DNA of 10,737 nt. Source: Prevotella sp. (GTDB taxonomy: Bacteria > Bacillota > Clostridia > Oscillospirales > Ruminococcaceae). The translations under genes and the position numbers were made by a program. The stretch is taken from assembly GCA_023663025.1 (NCBI GenBank), contig JAMPIC010000045.1, positions 1 to 10,737 on the forward strand. The letters run 5' to 3'. The notes beneath the pieces are model-generated. The model had not been told where the DNA came from. It made no database searches and saw nothing but the letters and a program-made list of their open reading frames with translations. Positions 7,025 to 10,737 of this stretch are shown here, in pieces; position 1 is the first letter of the stretch; each line of letters begins with the position of its first letter.

Positions 7025-7100
7025 GCTGGTGTAGCTCAGTCGGTAGAGCAGCGCATTCGTAATGCGCAGGTCGGGGGTTCGAGTCCGTTCACCAGCTCCA
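7025..7100 (+). tRNA. tRNA-Thr, anticodon CGT
   Basis: This 76-base gene folds as a tRNA. The acceptor stem is GCTGGTG/CACCAGC, the D stem GCTC/GAGC, and the anticodon stem GCGCA/TGCGC encloses loop TTCGTAA, with anticodon CGT at 7058-7060 reading ACG (Thr). The T loop is TTCGAGT, the discriminator base is T7097, and the CCA end is encoded (7098-7100). The T stem is weak: GGGGG against CCGTT gives two G-C pairs, two G-U pairs and one G-G mismatch (7075/7087). Confidence 0.92.
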
Positions 7101-7121
7101 GCGCGATGTGTGCGCAGCCGG

Positions 7122-7154
7122 AAAAACTTCTGTAGAAATACGGGAGTTTTTTTT
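7122..7154 (+). terminator. Intrinsic terminator of the tRNA transcript
   Basis: Bases 7122-7134 pair with 7139-7151 over 13 positions (G-U pairs included) around a GAAA tetraloop, and the 3' arm runs into eight T (7147-7154). It lies 21 bases after the tRNA. The remaining bases to 7277 show only weak short hairpins (for example CTGTG/CACAG, 7182-7195) and no gene. Confidence 0.88.
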
Positions 7155-7277
7155 ATTTGTCATTGCCCGGAAAATCGTTTTCTGTGCAAACACAGTTCAA
7201 AATTGCGTAATTGACCGATACAGGCGGCAAATACTGCGGGCAGGACTTCTGTCACCTGCATTGGCGCGGCGCAAGCG

Positions 7278-7724
7278 TCATGCGCCGTAGACCTTTACAA
7301 TATTGAACATGCTGTTCAGAAGCAGAAAGTTCTGCGGGAACGGTCTCATCAAATTCCAGTAGCCGCACCCGCGGATCCCTTTTTCGGAAACAAGTGAAAA
7401 CTTTCCCCTCAGACTTCGCACGTCCTCAAACCATACCACTCTTTCCGCGCCCTCCGAGTCGGTATAGTAAAAATACGGACTTTGCGAAAGCTCGTCGAAA
7501 AGTATCTCCGCACGGTTGCCTATCGCAAGATTTACCGCCGTAAGATTTCCCAGAGTGACTGCGGCGGTAACGCCCCTTTCGTAGGGAAGCTTCCAGTCGT
7601 AGCCGTAGTTGGGTATGCCGAGGAAGATTTTCTCCGCGGGTATTTCGGTAAGGGCGTAGTCCAGCACCCGTCTTACGCTCGGCAAGGGGGCTACCGCCAT
7701 GGGAGGACCGTATGTATATGCACA
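7278..7724 (-). pseudogene. 3' fragment of a YaaH/SleL-type GH18 spore cortex hydrolase gene, cut by an integrated element
   Basis: About 148 residues of the C-terminal part of a glycoside hydrolase 18 domain remain. They begin at the AYTYGPPMAVAPLPSVRRV block and run through KIFLGIPNYGYDW, RVVWFEDVRSLRGK and GIRGCGYWNLMRPFPQN to the stop at 7278. This matches YaaH/SleL (N-acetylglucosaminidases acting on spore cortex peptidoglycan), which normally also have N-terminal LysM repeats and a catalytic DxxDxDxE-type motif; neither is present here. Family similarity ends at codon TGT (7724-7722), where intact proteins usually have Trp followed by Gly/Ala-Tyr-Thr-Tyr-Gly. Upstream in this frame lie only the end of the recombinase gene and residues unlike GH18. 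The 5' two-thirds are inferred to lie beyond the right end of the element. There is no start codon or ribosome site for independent expression. Confidence 0.8.
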
Positions 7725-7746
7725 TTTAAGATATGGGCAATGCTCA
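7719..7746. mobile_element. Inferred left attachment junction (attL) of the integrated element
   Basis: The element boundary should lie where GH18 similarity stops (7719-7725), about 20 bases from the recombinase stop codon (7744-7746). If the host codon was TGG (Trp), as in relatives, the first element-derived base on the minus strand is the third base of codon TGT at 7722. Serine integrases exchange at a two-base core, so the exact site cannot be fixed without attR or an empty site. Confidence 0.5.
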
Positions 7747-9297
7747 TAATAAATCCTCCGAAACTTTCGGAAAGACGTCCACCGTAAAATTGGCGTTGTC
7801 AAGATGTCCCCGCCTGTTTGGCTCGGACTTGCTGTACTCGATACGGTCAAGCGCTGATCTGAGCAAGGCGTTTTTTTCCTCGGCGGAGGAGCAGTCCGTA
7901 TACGCCGCGATAACATGCCGTATGCGCGGAATTATTTCCTGCTTTGCAATGAGGTCGTTCCGCATTGTTATAAGGGACTGCCGCAAACCGGCTATGCGGC
8001 TCTCGAGCCTGTCCCTGCGTTCTGTCAGAGCTTTGTTCCGCTGCATGAACACTTCCGCAGTGTATATCTTTTGCTCCAGCAGGTCGTACGTGCTGCCGAT
8101 CTGCGCGTCGGTCTTTTTCAGCTCGGCGGTAAGCGACGCTATCGTTTTTTCGGCGTTCCGGTCAGCTTCGGGCAGAGGGACGTCCCTCTCGTCCACGCGG
8201 TATAAGTACCCCGAAAGCCAATTCCGCATGGAATCGAGCACAGACTGCTCAACAAGAAAGATCGGCGCGGAAACGCAGTCGCATTTGCGGTTCGTGCATT
8301 TTATCGTATCGTATTTATTGCGGGCGTTTTTGCCGAGCCTTGTCATTTTCGCCCCGCATTTTCCGCAGTACATAAGTCCCGTAAAAGGATTTTGCAGAAC
8401 GTCCGAAGCCCGCAGGGGCTTCTTTTTGTTTTCCGAGAGCCGTACCTGCGCGGCTTCAAAATCATCGGGGGAGATCACAGCCTCGTGAAGTCCGTCCGCC
8501 AGAATGCAGTCGCCGCCGCTTCTGCGCACCGTCACGATCCGACCGTTTACCGACTGCTTTATGTCCTTTCTGTACGACCAGCGTATCTTTCCGGTATAGA
8601 CGGGATTTTTCAGCATATCCGTTATGGTGGCTTTGCTCCAGGGCTTGCCGCTGCGCGTAGGTATCCCCATGTCGTCCAGACTGTTTGCAATAACGCCTGC
8701 GCCGCTTCCCGCGATATAACGGCTGAAAATGTATTTTACAGCGTCCGCCTCGCCGTTCGGCTTTAAGGTGTAGCCCTTGCCGTTCTTGATCTTGACCTTA
8801 TCGTAGCCGTACGGCGGCGTCGAACCGATAAACCGTCCCTCGTTCACGGAAGCGATCCGTCCGCGCTGTATGCGGCGGTTGATGATCTTGTATTCACGGC
8901 GCGCCATAAACAGCTCAAATTCAAAATATTCCTCGTCGAACTCACTGTTAGGGTCGTAAACCTTGCGGGGAGTGATTATTTTCGTCCCGGACAGACGGAA
9001 AGTCCGCGATATGATACCCTGATCCACGGTGTCGCCGCGTGCGAGACGGTCGGCGTCCATAACGAGAACACCGTCGTACGCGCCGTTTTCCACCGCCGAA
9101 AGAAGTCTGCGCACTTCGGGACGCGCGTCAATGGTTTCGCCCGAAACGATCTCCCGGTATATCTCGGCGATGGGCAGCTCCATTTTGCGGGCAAGTCCGA
9201 GCAGCGCTTTTTCATGTCTTGCAAGGGTCTCGCCCGAGCCGCCCTGTTCGGCTTCCATATCGGCGCGGGATTTTCTTAAGTAGACTGCGTATGGCAC
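7744..9297 (-). CDS. Large serine recombinase (phage-type integrase)
   Basis: This 517-residue site-specific recombinase integrates and excises the element by serine-mediated strand exchange. The N-terminal catalytic domain has AVYLRKSR with nucleophile Ser10 and Arg8, and DADRLARG (81-88) with the conserved arginines. The recombinase domain (about 155-290) contains PPYGYDKV, GIPTRSGKPWSKATITDML and NPVYTGKIRW. A zinc ribbon follows (C311, C314 and C334, with C339 or C341), then a predicted coiled coil (about 378-450), the usual directionality-control element. The protein looks complete. The start is GTG (9297-9295), with AAAGGG on the minus strand (9312-9307) nine bases away. The next in-frame ATG would remove the catalytic Ser. 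Lying at the edge of the element beside the broken GH18 gene is the usual place for an integrase. Confidence 0.93.
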   Translation of the reverse strand: MPYAVYLRKSRADMEAEQGGSGETLARHEKALLGLARKMELPIAEIYREIVSGETIDARPEVRRLLSAVENGAYDGVLVMDADRLARGDTVDQGIISRTFRLSGTKIITPRKVYDPNSEFDEEYFEFELFMARREYKIINRRIQRGRIASVNEGRFIGSTPPYGYDKVKIKNGKGYTLKPNGEADAVKYIFSRYIAGSGAGVIANSLDDMGIPTRSGKPWSKATITDMLKNPVYTGKIRWSYRKDIKQSVNGRIVTVRRSGGDCILADGLHEAVISPDDFEAAQVRLSENKKKPLRASDVLQNPFTGLMYCGKCGAKMTRLGKNARNKYDTIKCTNRKCDCVSAPIFLVEQSVLDSMRNWLSGYLYRVDERDVPLPEADRNAEKTIASLTAELKKTDAQIGSTYDLLEQKIYTAEVFMQRNKALTERRDRLESRIAGLRQSLITMRNDLIAKQEIIPRIRHVIAAYTDCSSAEEKNALLRSALDRIEYSKSEPNRRGHLDNANFTVDVFPKVSEDLL

Positions 9298-9414
9298 AGT
9301 AAGGATCCCTTTCTGTTATAAAGGTGTTTGCTTGTATACCTGACCCATGTTGTCTGCGTCTTTGATATTGCCGTGCCGCGGCAATTTCGTTAACTGTTTT
9401 TCGATCTCATTAAC

Positions 9415-9420
9415 ATTATA
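9415..9420 (-). promoter_or_regulatory. Possible -10 box of the integrase promoter
   Basis: A perfect TATAAT is read on the minus strand at 9420-9415, about 118 bases before the GTG start. The best -35 (TTGTCC, 9446-9441) is 20 bases away, longer than usual, so an activator may be needed or the site may be false. The leader contains an ATTGCC/GGCAAT hairpin (9367-9372 with 9380-9385). Confidence 0.3.
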
Positions 9421-9486
9421 CGCAGCAAAGATCTGCAATAGGACAATCCGCGCACCGCATACAATTCGGAAAGGGGGGTGTTTTTC

Positions 9487-9702
9487 ATGGCTGTCGTGAC
9501 AGAAATGAAAGCCTCGAACGGCGCGACGGTTCGTATACACGACGACGCTTACACGGGCGTATCCCGTGAGGAAATGCGCAAACGTCAGCAGGCGGTGATC
9601 GAGTGCGCAAAAAGAATTACCGTAAACGCCGAGCTTCGCAGACTTCGGGAAGCCCGGGAAGCCCGGGAAACGCGTGAAGCGGAAGATGAGAGTACCGATT
9701 GA
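9487..9702 (+). CDS. Small hypothetical protein of the element, divergent from the integrase
   Basis: The 71-residue product begins MAVVTEMKASNGATVRIHDD and ends in a charged, probably helical region with repeated Arg-Glu-Ala triplets (LREAREARETREAEDE). The triplets are encoded by a tandem GGGAAGCCC repeat near 9648-9666. I chose the ATG at 9487, nine bases after AAGGGGGG (9470-9477), over the GTG at 9478, which abuts that ribosome site. The sequence resembles small uncharacterised proteins of Clostridia prophages and integrative elements, but I cannot name a family and see no helix-turn-helix. Being the first gene next to a serine integrase, it is a candidate recombination directionality factor or regulator; this is inferred from position only. 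Confidence 0.6.
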   Translation: MAVVTEMKASNGATVRIHDDAYTGVSREEMRKRQQAVIECAKRITVNAELRRLREAREARETREAEDESTD

Positions 9703-9746
9703 AGCACCCGAAAAAGCCGTTCCCGCTTAGACTGTTAGACTGCGGG

Positions 9747-9825
9747 GAAATTCCGACTGCACGTTTCGCAAATAGTTGCACGCGGAATTTCAAAACATTC
9801 GTTCGGAATTTCTATTGAAAATCCG
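9747..9825. repeat. Array of a 9-base motif GAAATTCCG in both orientations
   Basis: GAAATTCCG occurs at 9747-9755 on the plus strand. Its exact complement CGGAATTTC occurs at 9783-9791 and 9804-9812, and a one-mismatch copy GAAAATCCG at 9817-9825. Four sites in 79 non-coding bases suggest protein-binding sites. A separate tandem 8-mer, TTAGACTG twice, lies at 9727-9742. Confidence 0.5.
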
Positions 9826-9848
9826 CTGTTTTCCTTATAGAATTGAAT

Positions 9849-9970
9849 TATAGCAAACCTACAAATTAACGCCTTTGTAGGGGCGGGGTCACCCCGCCCG
9901 TGGTTGCTGAACAGCGGGACGGGAAACCCGTCCCCTACAGATTTGGTTATTATTTTGTAGAATTGCTATA
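9849..9970. mobile_element. MITE-like element, about 122 bp, with terminal inverted repeats
   Basis: The ends TATAGCAAACCTACAAA (9849-9865) and the complement of 9954-9970 (TATAGCAATTCTACAAA) match at 15 of 17 bases and start with TA, as in TA-targeting (IS630/mariner-like) miniature elements. Inside are two perfect GC stems: GGGCGGGGT/ACCCCGCCC (9881-9889 with 9891-9899) and GGGACGGG/CCCGTCCC (9916-9923 with 9927-9934). GTAGGGG (9877-9883) can also pair with CCCCTAC (9932-9938). There is no coding capacity. The GTAGGGGCGG...CCCCTAC core resembles repeats dispersed in Clostridia genomes. Confidence 0.6.
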
Positions 9971-10050
9971 GACAAAATCGAAAAATAACCGTGTTTGTCC
10001 GAATTACGGACAAAATCGAAAATAACCGAATTTGTCCGACTTTCGGACAA
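9971..10050. repeat. Two tandem 37-38-bp repeats, each with a GTCCG/CGGAC dyad
   Basis: Unit one (9971-10008) and unit two (10009-10045) both begin GACAAAATCGAAAA and contain ATAACCG and TTTGTCCGA; a third partial GACAA follows. The dyads are TTTGTCCG/CGGACAAA (9994-10001 with 10007-10014) and TTGTCCG/CGGACAA (10032-10038 with 10044-10050), each with a five-base spacer. Their centres are 37 bases apart. They look like operators or replication iterons. Confidence 0.65.
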
Positions 10051-10060
10051 GCTATATATT
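10032..10060 (+). promoter_or_regulatory. Candidate early promoter overlapping the second dyad
   Basis: TTGTCC (10032-10037), which forms the left arm of the second dyad, lies 17 bases before TATATT (10055-10060). A protein bound to the dyad would cover the -35 box, fitting a repressed early phage promoter for the genes from 10157 onward. The match to consensus is moderate and the region is AT-rich, so chance is possible. Confidence 0.4.
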
Positions 10061-10100
10061 ATTACATAATATATATGGGGCTAAAGCTCCGCCCCATATA
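10053..10100. repeat. Adjacent AT-rich palindrome and GC-capped hairpin
   Basis: TATATATTAT (10053-10062) pairs with ATAATATATA (10066-10075) around TAC. Overlapping it, TATATGGGGC (10072-10081) pairs perfectly with GCCCCATATA (10091-10100) around a nine-base loop. No T run follows, so it is not a typical terminator. It may be part of a replication origin, or a leader structure of the early transcript. Confidence 0.5.
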
Positions 10101-10156
10101 ATTATCTGCAATAATATTTCCGCACACAAAAACAAAACACGAAAGGAAAAATGATC

Positions 10157-10630
10157 ATGGAAAATAACTGCACATTCGACTGGAACGACGAGATAAACGC
10201 CGAGAACGCCTTTGCGCTTCTGCCCGAGGGCGACTATGAATTTGCCGTGACGAAATTCGAGCGGGGCATTCAGGAGCAGACCGACAAGCTCCCCCGCTGC
10301 AACAAGGCGGTGGTAACTCTTGCGGTTTTCGGCGGGAACGACGAGATAACCCTTACCGAAAATTTCCCGCTTTGCAGCAAGGTTGAGTGGAAAATATCCT
10401 CGCTTTTTCTTTCGGTGGGTATGAAAAAACACGGCGAACCCCTGCATATGGATTGGAACGGTCTTATCGGCAAGCGGGGCAGATGCCGCATAGTTACCGA
10501 GCCGTACAACGGAAAGGATTACAACAAGATAAAAAAATTCTACGCCTACGACGAGGACGCCGATGTCATCAAGCCCTCTTCCGCAAAGCCGCCCGTGCGG
10601 AACAACGGCTGGCAGGCGGGTAAATTTTAG
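10157..10630 (+). CDS. DUF669-type phage protein
   Basis: The 157-residue soluble product has the hallmarks of the phage DUF669 family (PF05037): an N-terminal FDWNDE block, LLPEGDYEFAVTKFERG, a central VTLAVFGG strand region, then LFLSVGMKKHGEPLHMDWNGLIGKRGRCRI and a KIKKFYAYDED end. Family members sit in phage replication/recombination gene clusters, often next to nucleases, single-strand binding proteins or primases, but their activity is not established. I prefer the ATG at 10157 (nine bases after AAAGGA, 10142-10147) to the ATG at 10151 (three bases). It is followed after about 53 bases by the next gene of the cluster, with its own AAGGAGGT. Confidence 0.7.
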   Translation: MENNCTFDWNDEINAENAFALLPEGDYEFAVTKFERGIQEQTDKLPRCNKAVVTLAVFGGNDEITLTENFPLCSKVEWKISSLFLSVGMKKHGEPLHMDWNGLIGKRGRCRIVTEPYNGKDYNKIKKFYAYDEDADVIKPSSAKPPVRNNGWQAGKF

Positions 10631-10683
10631 ACGGGTCAGACATGCGGCGAAAGGTATCGAACCGAAAAAGGAGGTAACAGTTA

Positions 10684-10737
10684 ATGCTGAATTTGCTTGA
10701 AATACTCGAACATGTAGACCCCGCGAAGCTTGATTAT
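10684..10737 (+). CDS. Start of a probable phage primase/VirE-type replication gene (cut by window end)
   Basis: Only 18 codons are visible, beginning MLNLLEILEHVDPAKLDY. A strong ribosome site, AAGGAGGT (10668-10675), stands eight bases before the ATG, so a real gene begins here. The sequence resembles the start of PriCT-2 domain proteins (usually a VDP-x-x-L-x-Y segment followed by QEWxxVGMAL), which are primase/helicase proteins of phages and integrative elements. The family call rests on a very short stretch and on the DUF669 neighbour. Confidence 0.5.
   Translation, partial: MLNLLEILEHVDPAKLDY

Noticed and set aside
7025..7277. tRNA-Thr as the integration site of the element
   Set aside because: Serine rather than tyrosine recombinase, no repeat of the tRNA 3' end in the window, and the GH18 gene 3' part lies between the tRNA and the element, so the junction is in the GH18 gene.
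7724..7916. Upstream extension of the GH18 frame to an ATG at 7916
   Set aside because: This part overlaps the 3' end of the recombinase gene in another frame and has no GH18 similarity, so it is a chance in-frame extension across the junction.
9316..9540. Minus-strand frame of 74 codons between the integrase and the small gene
   Set aside because: It overlaps the start of the better-supported plus gene, has no ribosome site, and most of it lies in the presumed integrase leader. A short leader peptide cannot be excluded.
9971..10050. CRISPR array
   Set aside because: Only two contiguous units without unique spacers, and no cas genes; better explained as tandem operator-like repeats.

Overview
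The window looks like the chromosome of a Gram-positive gut-type Clostridia bacterium, probably Oscillospiraceae/Ruminococcus-like. The basis is strong GGAGG ribosome sites, TTGnnn/TATAAT promoters, a SipW-type signal-peptidase-like protein, a YaaH/SleL-type GH18 gene, and GC-rich hairpin repeats of the kind scattered between genes in that group. No species can be named from sequence alone.

Left part (1-5360), plus strand. A block of GC hairpins (5-94) and a good promoter (216-244) lead into a predicted membrane protein with a prokaryotic RING-like zinc finger, a zinc ribbon and a DUF2628-like membrane end. It is followed closely by galU (UDP-glucose synthesis), then by a FecE/BtuD-type ATPase gene whose ribosome site overlaps the galU stop codon. 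After 227 bases come a lipoprotein binding protein and a FecCD permease, joined by an ATGA overlap. These three genes make one ABC importer for an iron chelate, heme or corrinoid. The binding-protein leader has its own promoter and then a terminator-shaped hairpin, so attenuation is plausible. A perfect 20-bp hairpin ends this block.

Middle (5419-7154). A minus-strand gene encodes a signal-peptidase-like membrane protein that lacks both catalytic residues and has a long charged cytoplasmic tail. Its promoter is back to back with a plus-strand promoter that leads, after an unexplained leader of about 155 nt, into tRNA-Thr(CGT) and a strong intrinsic terminator.

Right part (about 7278-10737). 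This is the left end of an integrated element, most likely a prophage. Its large serine recombinase gene (minus strand) stops about 20 bases before the truncated 3' third of a GH18 spore-cortex-hydrolase-like gene on the same strand, so the element appears to have split that gene. Inside the element are a small divergent gene, about 450 bases of non-coding DNA packed with repeats (a 9-mer array, a MITE-like element, two tandem operator-like dyads, AT-rich palindromes), a DUF669-type phage gene, and the start of a probable primase/replication gene cut by the window end. The other half of the GH18 gene and the right attachment site should lie beyond 10737. Precise excision would restore the gene, as with skin/sigK and SPbeta/spsM in Bacillus.
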